Below, piece after piece: positions 1 to 6,851 of a stretch of DNA of 18,665 nucleotides. This stretch comes from an uncultured Varibaculum sp. (GTDB taxonomy: Bacteria > Actinomycetota > Actinomycetes > Actinomycetales > Actinomycetaceae). How positions within the stretch are numbered: position 1 is the first letter of the stretch; each line of letters begins with the position of its first letter. The translations under genes and the position numbers were made by a program. Below the pieces are notes generated by a model. It was not told the origin of the DNA and ran no database searches. It saw only the letters and a program-made list of their open reading frames with translations. The DNA lies in NCBI RefSeq assembly GCF_902489465.1, contig NZ_CABTZZ010000034.1, forward strand, positions 1-18,665, in the 5' to 3' direction.

Positions 1-87
1 CTCCCGCCCAAGAATTCGGAAAACGTAGCGACGTTTTCCGAATTCTTATGCCCACCGCGCCCACTCGGATAAAAGTTATCCCCCGCG
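1..87 (+). repeat. Nested palindromic repeat, copy A (left arm outside window)
   Basis: The modules, in order, are: linker L1 (1-9, CTCCCGCCC); a perfect 17-bp inner hairpin (10-26 with 31-47, AAGAATTCGGAAAACGT, loop AGCG); a 23-nt linker L2 (48-70); and an outer arm (71-87, AAAAGTTATCCCCCGCG). Copies B and C in this window have the same order plus a left outer arm complementary to the right one, so the left arm of copy A should lie just before base 1. Positions 1-74 match the reverse complement of 14780-14853 at 73 of 74 bases. The structure is read directly; its function is unknown. Confidence 0.85.
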
Positions 88-145
88 CTACTGCTACTTA
101 GTCAACGTAAATACCTATGAAGGCAGCTCTTTAGGAATCAACAGT

Positions 146-172
146 CGCGGGAGGAAAAAGTTGTCCCTCGCG
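146..172 (-). repeat. Solo half of the nested palindromic repeat (copy F)
   Basis: Read on the minus strand this is a 17-nt outer arm (156-172, CGCGAGGGACAACTTTT) followed by an L1-like linker (146-155, TCCTCCCGCG). No inner hairpin, L2 or second arm follows. It matches the arm-plus-L1 half of copies B and C, so it looks like a truncated or solo unit of the same family. Confidence 0.6.
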
Positions 173-198
173 TTCATTAGCTACAGCAGATATAACAA

Positions 199-235
199 TG
201 CGCGGGCAGATACTTTATCAGTATCTGCCCGCGCA
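199..235. terminator. Strong 16-bp hairpin, probable terminator of the minus-strand operon
   Basis: Positions 199-214 pair perfectly with 220-235 around a five-base loop (TTATC); the stem core is GCGCGGGCAGATACT. It lies about 50 bases past the stop codon of the last minus-strand gene (289-654). On minus the stem is followed by a T-rich stretch (ATTGTTATAT); on plus a run of six T lies about ten bases further on. This fits a transcription end, possibly bidirectional, although neither T-run is ideal. The rest of 1-288 holds only repeat copies A and F and no gene I can support. Confidence 0.55.
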
Positions 236-288
236 GTTATGGAGTTTTTTATTCAGCTACCTCTCCGGTAGAGAAGTGGTTATTATCC

Positions 289-654
289 TTAACGAGAAGC
301 CACTACCTCTTTCGCATCGACACTGGCATCCCGATGAAGATCGGTTTCCTGCCTAGCCATCTGGGTGCGGACTCCTCGGGGATCCTTAACGATTAGGTAA
401 CCGATCCAGACAATGCCGGCCAGTGCTACCACGAACAGCCCCAAGTAGGCGTCGTTGAGCATATCGCTGGCTGCGGGTGCAAATACCTTCGCGCCCTCTT
501 CGATATATTCAGCTGCCAGATCGACCATCCACATTAAGGAAGCTCCCCAATACATCCAGCAAAGGAGGTCTACCCGCATTCTTGATTGGGGGGCATGCGC
601 GTACCACCAGGCTGTACTGGCAATCGCCGCGAAAAGGGTAATCACCAAGGTCAT
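289..654 (-). CDS. Small three-helix membrane protein, hydrogenase-associated, unknown function
   Basis: 121 residues with about three hydrophobic segments: residues 1-20, about 30-50 (rich in Trp and Met, ending in an acidic AEYIEEG stretch) and about 65-90. A charged cytoplasmic-type tail follows. The start is supported by AAGGAAA upstream of the ATG. It is the last gene of a minus-strand run that begins with a degenerate [NiFe] large subunit, and it lies 30 bp after another small membrane protein. I recognise no named domain. I recall similar paired small membrane proteins near hydrogenase genes in anaerobes, but that is memory, not a search. A role in membrane anchoring or quinone contact is possible and unproven. 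Confidence 0.75.
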   Translation of the reverse strand: MTLVITLFAAIASTAWWYAHAPQSRMRVDLLCWMYWGASLMWMVDLAAEYIEEGAKVFAPAASDMLNDAYLGLFVVALAGIVWIGYLIVKDPRGVRTQMARQETDLHRDASVDAKEVVASR

Positions 655-684
655 GAATATTTCCTTAAGCCTAGATCTTTTCGG

Positions 685-1059
685 TTACTTTACTACTTTG
701 CTGCGGCGTTCACTGGCGCGAATCAGAGCCAAGCCTGCACCCCAAACGGCGGTTACCAGCAGTGCCATACCCACGCCCACGGTACCCATCTCAAATAGCA
801 TTTGCTGGGTGGTGGAACGCTCTGTGAGCGCCGAAAGGAACGGGAAATAGGCGATTACTTCCCCATGCCACAGGTGCTCAAAACCCAGCAGCAACGCTCC
901 GCCCCATAACAGGTTGGTTAGCCAGGTCAGTTTGCGAACTAGATTTAATGAACGTTCGGTGCTTTCCGGGGTGGCACCTTTGTGCGCTTTCCTTGCGATC
1001 TGTTTCTTAGCTACCGTTACTGCCGCTGCTTCAGCAGCAGGAACAATAAAACATGCCAT
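685..1059 (-). CDS. Small two-helix membrane protein, hydrogenase-associated, unknown function
   Basis: 124 residues. The N terminus (MACFIVPAAEAAAVTV) is hydrophobic and may be amphipathic or a re-entrant segment. A basic linker follows, then one hydrophobic segment at about 45-75 containing FEHLWHGE, and another at about 85-112. The two His residues in that motif could bind metal or heme, but no partner is visible. AAGGAG precedes the ATG. The gene lies 91 bp after hypC and 30 bp before the next small membrane gene on the same strand, so the three are probably cotranscribed. No domain name is recognised; I recall clostridial and actinobacterial proteins with the same N terminus in hydrogenase contexts (inference from memory). 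Confidence 0.78.
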   Translation of the reverse strand: MACFIVPAAEAAAVTVAKKQIARKAHKGATPESTERSLNLVRKLTWLTNLLWGGALLLGFEHLWHGEVIAYFPFLSALTERSTTQQMLFEMGTVGVGMALLVTAVWGAGLALIRASERRSKVVK

Positions 1060-1150
1060 GATAACTCCTTCGACTATCTATGAGCTTGCTATCGAGTTTA
1101 ACAAATATTCCGATTACGAAAAGAATACTTCCATTGCCCCGGACGCACTT

Positions 1151-1378
1151 CTAGGAGATCATTCCCAGCTCTCGCCAGGTATCTAAAGACTCCTGGGCTT
1201 CCTCGGCAGTTAAAAGATTCATTGCAAAACCATTTTGAATTAGGACATAGTCGCCCACGCGCGCCTGCGGAAGATAAGCCATACAAGCGTCCTGGACTTG
1301 TCCAGCTACGTCGATGCGCCCCATCGGCATCACGCCTGACTCAATCGATAAGATTTTGCAGGGCACTCCCACGCACAT
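1151..1378 (-). CDS. hypC: HypC/HybG-family hydrogenase maturation chaperone (copy 1)
   Basis: 75 residues starting MCVGVPCKI, the family signature in which Cys2 binds the Fe(CN)2CO precursor together with HypD and then contacts the large-subunit precursor. The rest matches the small beta-barrel family (VGDYVLIQNGFAMN). AAAGGA lies upstream of the ATG. It sits 59 bp downstream of the degenerate large subunit, while a second hypC lies next to hypD at 13049. HypC paralogues often specialise for one large subunit, so this copy may serve the neighbouring paralogue; that is inference. It differs from copy 2 in being shorter and in carrying an additional Cys at residue 7. Confidence 0.95.
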   Translation of the reverse strand: MCVGVPCKILSIESGVMPMGRIDVAGQVQDACMAYLPQARVGDYVLIQNGFAMNLLTAEEAQESLDTWRELGMIS

Positions 1379-1437
1379 GGCCTTAGTCCTTTCTGGTCGG
1401 GATACTGGAATCTCTCACTTTAGGATACCCCTCAGTA

Positions 1438-2694
1438 CTAATGCTGGGTATCAACCCGCAGCCCCATTTGCCCCTCCGGCGCCGAGCTGAGTGGCAAACA
1501 GGGATCAGCCTCGCGAATTGATTGCTCTAGAGCCGCTTGTCGACCCGTATCATCCCTACCGATCGCTTGGGTTAATAAATCTGCCAGCCAGGGTTCGTTT
1601 TGTGCAGTGGGGGTGAGAATCGTAGCGGCAGTAATAATCCCCTGGGAATCGCTGCGGTAAGTATGAGCCAGCAGTCCGCGCGGGCCATCAACCAGACCGG
1701 TAGCAACTCCCTCTTGGAAACGTACCTGCTCTTGTGGTGGGCACCCTTCGAGTTCTCCTAGCTCAAGCAGGCGTAATAGCTCAGAAATTAGCTCTACAGT
1801 TTTTTCCAGGACATGTAAAGTAATGATGACTCTCGCACTAGCAGCATCGCGGCTACCCGCTAACCAGTGTTCTTGCGCCGTGCTTGCAAGTTCACTGGGC
1901 AAAACCCCCACGGAAAGCTGCGCGACCGGGCCTACCCGATAGCGTCCTTGGACTGGCCCCCAAGCGCTCAAATAGGGGCGCGGTGCAGGCTCACCCGGGT
2001 TTTCTTCCGCTACCTGCTGGTTCCATTCCTCGAAGTCAAACTCTTTCCAGATCGACCCGGCGCGCGCTGCCCGAACCCTGTTTCCAAAAATATCCGGATT
2101 TGCGTCCTCGTTAATCAGAGCCAAATCTGCCCCGGCAAACTGGCTGGATACTTCGGTATGGGATTGCTGGTTGAAAGCGAGTTCGCATAGCTTTTCGGCG
2201 CTTGCTAGCGCTGCCGGTAGCTCTTCTTGCAGCTTTATTAAATCTTCGATATTCGGCAAGTTCCTAACCCCGCCCGGCACAGCAGTAACTGGGAAATGCC
2301 CTGGCGAACCTGCCGCTACCAGCATTTGTTTTGAAACTTTCTTAAGGGTCACCCCACTATCGCGGTCTTGGCGCAAGAAGCGTAGGGAATGGGTTTCTAC
2401 TACCGATCCGTAATGCAATAGGCGACGGGTAAGCTCGGCTACCTGGGATATTTCACTATTACTGCTGAGGGCGTCGAGGGCGCGAATTCCGGCCAAATGG
2501 TGTGCTACTGGGCATATCCCGCATAAATGCTCGGTCATTTTCAATGCTTCCAGAGCAGATTTTCCTACCAGCATTCCATCTATCCGCGGTAAACCTTGCA
2601 GATCAAAATGGGCATGAGCCTGCCCTCGTGAGTCTGGGGTTATCACCACCCGTCCTTGCATCGGATCAATGATTTCATCTAAGTTGATTTTCAT
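1438..2694 (-). CDS. Degenerate [NiFe]-hydrogenase large-subunit paralogue lacking a nickel ligand
   Basis: 418 residues resembling group 3 (HoxH-like) large subunits: HLCGICPVAHHLAG at about 57-69, YRVGPVAQL in the middle, and PRGLLAHTY near the C terminus. The N-terminal Ni-Fe motif keeps Cys58, Cys61 and His65. The C-terminal motif, normally DPCxxC, reads DPCLPL (397-402), so the fourth ligand is Leu402. The N-terminal RIEG motif, whose Glu is the proton gate in catalytic enzymes, aligns with MQG (Gln13) after a small deletion. No partner small subunit is adjacent; the only small-subunit gene in the window belongs to the group 1 enzyme. CAGGAGAG precedes the ATG. It is probably non-catalytic in H2 turnover. 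The alternatives are a scaffold, a sensor, or an enzyme with altered metal chemistry. Confidence 0.85.
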   Translation of the reverse strand: MKINLDEIIDPMQGRVVITPDSRGQAHAHFDLQGLPRIDGMLVGKSALEALKMTEHLCGICPVAHHLAGIRALDALSSNSEISQVAELTRRLLHYGSVVETHSLRFLRQDRDSGVTLKKVSKQMLVAAGSPGHFPVTAVPGGVRNLPNIEDLIKLQEELPAALASAEKLCELAFNQQSHTEVSSQFAGADLALINEDANPDIFGNRVRAARAGSIWKEFDFEEWNQQVAEENPGEPAPRPYLSAWGPVQGRYRVGPVAQLSVGVLPSELASTAQEHWLAGSRDAASARVIITLHVLEKTVELISELLRLLELGELEGCPPQEQVRFQEGVATGLVDGPRGLLAHTYRSDSQGIITAATILTPTAQNEPWLADLLTQAIGRDDTGRQAALEQSIREADPCLPLSSAPEGQMGLRVDTQH

Positions 2695-2717
2695 TACTCT
2701 CCTGAGAAAATAAATAT
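2695..2717. promoter_or_regulatory. 23-bp divergent start-to-start gap (hypA versus degenerate large subunit)
   Basis: Only 23 bases separate the two divergent ATG codons. The minus gene has a good ribosome site here (CAGGAGAG) and the plus gene a weak one (TGAGAAAA). The gap is too short for two normal promoters, so each promoter should lie inside the other gene, or hypA has a very short leader. On minus, TATATT next to the hypA start is a possible -10 element with no convincing -35. The gap is seen directly; the promoter assignment is speculative. Confidence 0.35.
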
Positions 2718-3074
2718 ATGCATGAACTTGGGCTATTAACTTCAGTAGTGGCGGCGGTGGAAAAAGCAGCCGCTGATGCTGAATATCAGGTTACCCGAGT
2801 TGAAAAAGTCGCGCTAAATGTCGGTACCATGTCCGGTGCCATTCCAGATGCCCTGTATGGTTCCTGGCCAATAGCTCGCGAAAATACCATTTGCGCCGCG
2901 GCCGAGCTGGAGATCAACCCTATTCCCGCTAGTGTCTACTGCCCCGGCTGTGCTAAAGATGTAGAGATTGACGAATTTTTCGCGCTGCTATGCCCAAAAT
3001 GCGGCATGCCTACTGGCAATCTCACTCACGGCCGCGAGTTTGAAATTTCCTGGGTGGAGTGGGATCAGAACTAA
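2718..3074 (+). CDS. hypA: HypA-family nickel chaperone (copy 1)
   Basis: 118 residues starting MHEL; the N-terminal Met-His-Glu is the family's nickel-binding site. The zinc finger is present as CPGC and CPKC (about residues 75-98). HypA delivers nickel with HypB to the large-subunit precursor. The gene is alone on the plus strand, divergent from the degenerate large subunit and convergent with the maturation protease. A second hypA at 9007-9357 is coupled to hypB. The pairing of this copy with the paralogue and hypC copy 1 suggests a dedicated set, by inference. The ribosome site is weak, so expression may be low. The 65-bp convergent gap that follows shows no clear terminator. Confidence 0.93.
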   Translation: MHELGLLTSVVAAVEKAAADAEYQVTRVEKVALNVGTMSGAIPDALYGSWPIARENTICAAAELEINPIPASVYCPGCAKDVEIDEFFALLCPKCGMPTGNLTHGREFEISWVEWDQN

Positions 3075-3139
3075 CGCTCGCGCTACGCCAGGTCAAAACG
3101 ACGTCCGATTACAAGCAGACAATCGCTAACGTGGGGAAG

Positions 3140-3784
3140 CTATTTAAGCCACGAGTCTAGGATTTCAGCAGCATAACCAACCGCCGGTTTTATTCCCGAG
3201 GCTGCGGTAGCGGTTAAACCTAAGTGTAGATCGACCTTTTCGCTAACTACCCCCACAACTTCCAGTACATCTGGTTCTTTTCCAGTAAGACGTGCGGAGC
3301 TTAGCACATCTAGCAGACCCACCTGGTGCGGTGATATCTTCATCGAAAGCAGACGGGGCACATGATCGCCACTCATATGCAATGCCTGTCCCGGATGGCG
3401 CCCATTACCCGGAGCTATTGAATCTAGGATCAATAGCCGCTCTGCTTCTTGCACTACCGGAACCAGTTCCATACCGTTTGTTCCGCCTTCTAGTAGGGAC
3501 ATCTCTCCCCTGGCAATCGCTGCCTCCCAGGCCGGGCGCTGGGATACTAGCGCTTGCAGCCCCGCTAGAATCTCCAGGCCAATCCCATCATCACCCATGA
3601 TGGGATTTCCCACCGCCAAGACGGTAAAACGGCTTCCTGCCCAAGGGCTACCGTCAGTTTGAGAGGTATCCGGAAGAGGCAAATAGTTATCGCTACTACC
3701 CGACTCCCTACAGGGGTGGGAAGGTAAACTCGCAGGAAACTGCGAGTTAGGTAGCTGCGAAGGCGTCAAATCACCTGCCGACAT
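3140..3784 (-). CDS. [NiFe]-hydrogenase maturation protease (HyaD/HybD family), N-terminally extended
   Basis: 214 residues. The core starts at about residue 53 with FTVLAVGNPIMGDDGIGLEI. Candidate nickel-contact residues are Asp65/Asp66, Asp121 (LLILDS) and His153 (SPHQVG), matching the Glu/Asp, Asp and His of HybD. It should cleave the tail from the 5109-6851 large subunit after the DPCxxCxxH motif. AAAGGA lies upstream of this ATG and no other in-frame ATG precedes the core. The first ~52 residues, rich in Pro, Ser and Gln, are therefore probably translated, which is unusual because family members normally begin at the core. It lies 14 bp after the cytochrome b gene at the end of the main operon. 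The degenerate paralogue lacks the motif this protease would recognise. Confidence 0.9.
   Translation of the reverse strand: MSAGDLTPSQLPNSQFPASLPSHPCRESGSSDNYLPLPDTSQTDGSPWAGSRFTVLAVGNPIMGDDGIGLEILAGLQALVSQRPAWEAAIARGEMSLLEGGTNGMELVPVVQEAERLLILDSIAPGNGRHPGQALHMSGDHVPRLLSMKISPHQVGLLDVLSSARLTGKEPDVLEVVGVVSEKVDLHLGLTATAASGIKPAVGYAAEILDSWLK
3727..3748 (-). promoter_or_regulatory. 9-bp hairpin inside the protease N-terminal extension
   Basis: Positions 3727-3735 pair perfectly with 3740-3748 around four bases; in the mRNA the stem is AACTCGCAG with loop TTTC. It falls at about codons 13-20, within the unusual low-complexity extension. A stem this close to the start could slow translation, or may be the trace of a small palindromic insertion. 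The hairpin is seen; its role is a guess. Confidence 0.4.
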
Positions 3785-3798
3785 CTATTCCTTTCAAT

Positions 3799-5112
3799 CT
3801 AGAGTTCGGGGGCATCGTAGGGTTTAGAGGTGCGACGCATCCAAACCCCGCCGGAAATCATCGAAGAAATCCCGCCGTGACGCTCCAGTGAATCTGCTCG
3901 GAATGCCAGGTAAATATGCCCAATGACGAAACCCCAGAAGGCAAACATGATTAGCGCGTGGATCAACCGCAAGGCGGGGATACCCAGCCAATCGTTGGGG
4001 GCAGCCAGTATTTGCCAGAAAAGGTTGGTATTTTTATATGGCAAAGCATACAGTGCCACTCCTATCAGCATCTGGAAAGCACCCAGTATGTAGATAGAAG
4101 TATAGGCCATTTGCTGCAGAGGATTATGCGCTACATACAGTGGGCTTTCTTTGCGTAAGAACAGGTAAAAACCCACAGTTTCTTTGAAATTGATCCAGTC
4201 TTGCTTCTTCTTAAATGGCCCGAAAGTTTCCCACCTCATATAACGATCTTTAGAGATGAAAGCGACAATGACGCGGGCTGCTCCCACAGCCAACCAGGCA
4301 AATGCCGCTGAGAAGTGGATGAAACGCATAATTCCCATGAGGAATCCGGGATTGATTCCTCGGAAGAAAGTATCCCCAAAGAACGGGTCCAAAATGTAGT
4401 AGCCAGTTACAGAGAGGGTGACGATCAGGAGCACGTTCAACCAATGCAGGAAACGCAAGCTAGCTGACCACACGCTCAGCCGTACCCAGTCTTCACTGGT
4501 GGGAGTAAGATCCCCACCTCGCAAACCAGTGCCCACCGGGCGCACATTGACGAAGCCTTCCATAGTGAAGGGACTGATCTCGCCGTTTTCGTCCACGGTG
4601 GCGGTTGCCACCCCCAGGCAGCGATAGCCTCGCGACCCCGCCATCTGCGCGTTCTTCCTGAGCAAGGTTCGCAGCGATCGCTCGGTTTCAGCGACATTCA
4701 TCACCGACTCGAGATCCCCCCGGGCAATGATGGTATTACGAGACTCCCCGGTCTTGGTTCGCTTCATATCATTGATGCGTGCCAGCGAGTAGCGTCGATC
4801 CACCGGGGGATCAAAGTTTTCGGCAGGAATCTCAACATTAGGTGCGCCATGGCGGAACCGGTAGCGCAGTGACTCTTTGAGCGCTACATCGACCGGATCG
4901 GTGCTGCCTTTAGGAGACACTGCCGCCATTACCAGCAGGCGACGCAGAGAGATATCCGAACAGCTGAAGCCGCCCCCGACTTCAATCCCCTCGGTTTTAG
5001 CCTCATCTTGAGCGAAAAACTCTATTTGGCGATCCTTGTTCGCCTTCGCTAAAGCTTTATCAGAGGACTTCTTCGATACTTCAACTGTTGTCGTTCCCGC
5101 TTTGTCGTTCAT
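3799..5112 (-). CDS. Hydrogenase cytochrome b with P-type-ATPase-like N-terminal domain
   Basis: 437 residues. The C-terminal half (~215-430) is a HyaC/HupC-type di-heme cytochrome b with four hydrophobic segments and His candidates at 223 (FLHW), 266 (RFIHFS), 385 (RLIHAL) and 399 (IGHIYL). It should take electrons from the small subunit to menaquinone. Ordinary HyaC proteins are about 230 residues. Here the extra first ~200 residues carry, in the order found in P-type ATPase N domains: STDPVDVAL (70-78), NFDPPVDRRYSL (99-110), IIARGDLES (128-136), RGYRCLGVAT (161-170) and MEGFVNVRP (184-192). The closest resemblance is to plasma-membrane H+-ATPases (FNPVDKR, KGAPE, RGLRSLAVA). The DKTGT phosphorylation site and pump helices are absent. 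Its ATG overlaps the large-subunit stop by four bases, so translation is coupled. Confidence 0.88.
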   Translation of the reverse strand: MNDKAGTTTVEVSKKSSDKALAKANKDRQIEFFAQDEAKTEGIEVGGGFSCSDISLRRLLVMAAVSPKGSTDPVDVALKESLRYRFRHGAPNVEIPAENFDPPVDRRYSLARINDMKRTKTGESRNTIIARGDLESVMNVAETERSLRTLLRKNAQMAGSRGYRCLGVATATVDENGEISPFTMEGFVNVRPVGTGLRGGDLTPTSEDWVRLSVWSASLRFLHWLNVLLIVTLSVTGYYILDPFFGDTFFRGINPGFLMGIMRFIHFSAAFAWLAVGAARVIVAFISKDRYMRWETFGPFKKKQDWINFKETVGFYLFLRKESPLYVAHNPLQQMAYTSIYILGAFQMLIGVALYALPYKNTNLFWQILAAPNDWLGIPALRLIHALIMFAFWGFVIGHIYLAFRADSLERHGGISSMISGGVWMRRTSKPYDAPEL

Positions 5113-6851
5113 GATGTCACCGCCTCACCCAGGAGATTGCCATCGGGATCGAGAATATGAACGCCGCATGACATACAGGGATCATAGGAATGGATAGTAC
5201 GCATGGGTTCGAGGGGCGCTTTGGGATCTACCAACGGATGAGTGCCCGTTCCCATCAGGGATTCTTCATAGGGGCCGGTAATTCCTTGAGCGTCACGTCC
5301 ACCCGCCAACCAGGTAGTAGGCACTACTGCTTGGTAGCGTTCTACCTTGCCATCTTTGATCGATACCCAGTGCGATAGATCTCCGCGAGCAACTTCAATA
5401 AAGGCGTATCCTTGCGCCTGGGCAGGCCAGCTACTCGGATCCCACTTGCTGGCGTCAAAAACATCAATATCGCCTTTCTTGATGTTGTTAACCAGGGCGT
5501 TGTAATCCTCGCGCATTAAATCTGCAGAGACTACCGCTTCCGCTGCCCGAGCAAAGGTACGTCCCATTGTAGAGTTAATCTGTTTGGGAGTAATACCTAA
5601 GGTAGCGATCGCCCCGTCAAGTAGCTTCTTAACCGGTGCGTAACCTTGAGCATATGCCAACAACATCCGCGCTACCGGACCGACCTGCATAGGTTTGCCA
5701 TCATAGCGAGGAGCCTTCGACCAGGTGTATTTATCGCGGTCACCTAGCCATTTGAAAGGAGGCTTGGGACCGGTGTAGTTGACTGTGGTTTCGCCCTTAT
5801 CCGGAGTTAGTCCCTTCTTGTCTCCCACCGAGTACTGGTACCAAGCAGAAGTAATAAACTCTTCAATCTTGTTAGGATCGAAAGGATGAACCTTGGTGAA
5901 GTCATCGTCGAATATCACTCCCGGCTTAATAGCCATGTGAGGTGAGGACAGACGAGATTTATTCGGGTCACCCGCATACATCGATCCTGCCAGTCCCACT
6001 GCCAAGTAATTTGGATGGGTAGCACCAATATCGAAGTAGTCTTTGTATACCCCGCCCAAGGCGAGAATATCGGGATAGTAACAATCCTTTACGAACTCGT
6101 TAATCTCCTCGACCCAGGTTTTTACTTGATCCATTTGCACCTGGTTGATGGATTCTGAGGACTTCGGATCAATCGAGCAGGCCATGCCACCTACCAGGAA
6201 GTTCGGGTGCGGGTTCTTGCCCCCGAAAACCGTATTGATCCGAATCATGGAACGTTGGAACTCCAAAGCATCCAGATAGTGAGCCACACACATCAAATCT
6301 GCTTCCGGAGGAAGGCGGTAATCCGGGTGATCCCAATACCCGCCGGTAAACACCGAAAGCTGCCCGGAATCCAAAATCTTCTTCACCGTGTCCCGAACTT
6401 CGGTGAAGCGTTTCAAGTTATTGCCCCGCCATTTAGAACCGATAGAGCGGGCAAACTCGACTGCTTTAGCTGGATCTGCTTTCGCGGCATTGGGGACGTT
6501 AACAAAGTCCAAAGCGTGCAAGTGATAAAAGTGGATCACGTGATCCTGGATTTCTTGCGACCCCAACACTAGCGAGCGGATCAATCGCGCATTTTCTGGG
6601 GGATTGGAACCGATAGCGTCCTCTACTGCAGTAATGGAAGCAATCGCGTGAACCGAGGTACAAACCCCACAAATACGTTGGACGAAAGCCCACACATCCC
6701 GAGGATCGCGATTTTGAACGATAGTTTCGATTCCTCGAAACTGAGTGCTCACGCTCCAAGCTTTTTTAATCTGCTCGCCTTCGGTTTCCATCTCTATGCG
6801 CAGATGTCCCTCAATGCGGGTTAACGGGTCGATAACTACTTTTTCAGCCAT
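5109..6851 (-). CDS. hyaB: [NiFe]-hydrogenase catalytic large subunit, group 1 (HyaB-like)
   Basis: 580 residues, typical for a periplasm-facing group 1 enzyme. All active-site elements are present: the proton-gate Glu14 in TRIEGH, Cys61 and Cys64 with His68 in RICGVCTSVH, and Cys559 and Cys562 in DPCMSCGVH. A 15-residue tail follows His565 and should be removed by the protease encoded at 3140-3784. There is no signal peptide; the protein should be co-exported with the Tat-tagged small subunit. The gene overlaps the small-subunit stop by one base (TAATG) and the cytochrome b start by four, so the three are translationally coupled. It takes up H2 at the Ni-Fe centre. It may belong to a group 1 branch common in Actinobacteria and Coriobacteria, but I cannot assign the subgroup by eye. 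Confidence 0.97.
   Translation of the reverse strand: MAEKVVIDPLTRIEGHLRIEMETEGEQIKKAWSVSTQFRGIETIVQNRDPRDVWAFVQRICGVCTSVHAIASITAVEDAIGSNPPENARLIRSLVLGSQEIQDHVIHFYHLHALDFVNVPNAAKADPAKAVEFARSIGSKWRGNNLKRFTEVRDTVKKILDSGQLSVFTGGYWDHPDYRLPPEADLMCVAHYLDALEFQRSMIRINTVFGGKNPHPNFLVGGMACSIDPKSSESINQVQMDQVKTWVEEINEFVKDCYYPDILALGGVYKDYFDIGATHPNYLAVGLAGSMYAGDPNKSRLSSPHMAIKPGVIFDDDFTKVHPFDPNKIEEFITSAWYQYSVGDKKGLTPDKGETTVNYTGPKPPFKWLGDRDKYTWSKAPRYDGKPMQVGPVARMLLAYAQGYAPVKKLLDGAIATLGITPKQINSTMGRTFARAAEAVVSADLMREDYNALVNNIKKGDIDVFDASKWDPSSWPAQAQGYAFIEVARGDLSHWVSIKDGKVERYQAVVPTTWLAGGRDAQGITGPYEESLMGTGTHPLVDPKAPLEPMRTIHSYDPCMSCGVHILDPDGNLLGEAVTS

Noticed and set aside
455..850. Plus-strand open frame opposite the small membrane genes
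   Set aside because: It overlaps two well-supported minus-strand genes with good ribosome sites and has no recognisable features; it is a shadow frame.
3075..3139. Terminator between convergent hypA and protease genes
   Set aside because: No stable stem with a following T-run is visible in these 65 bases.
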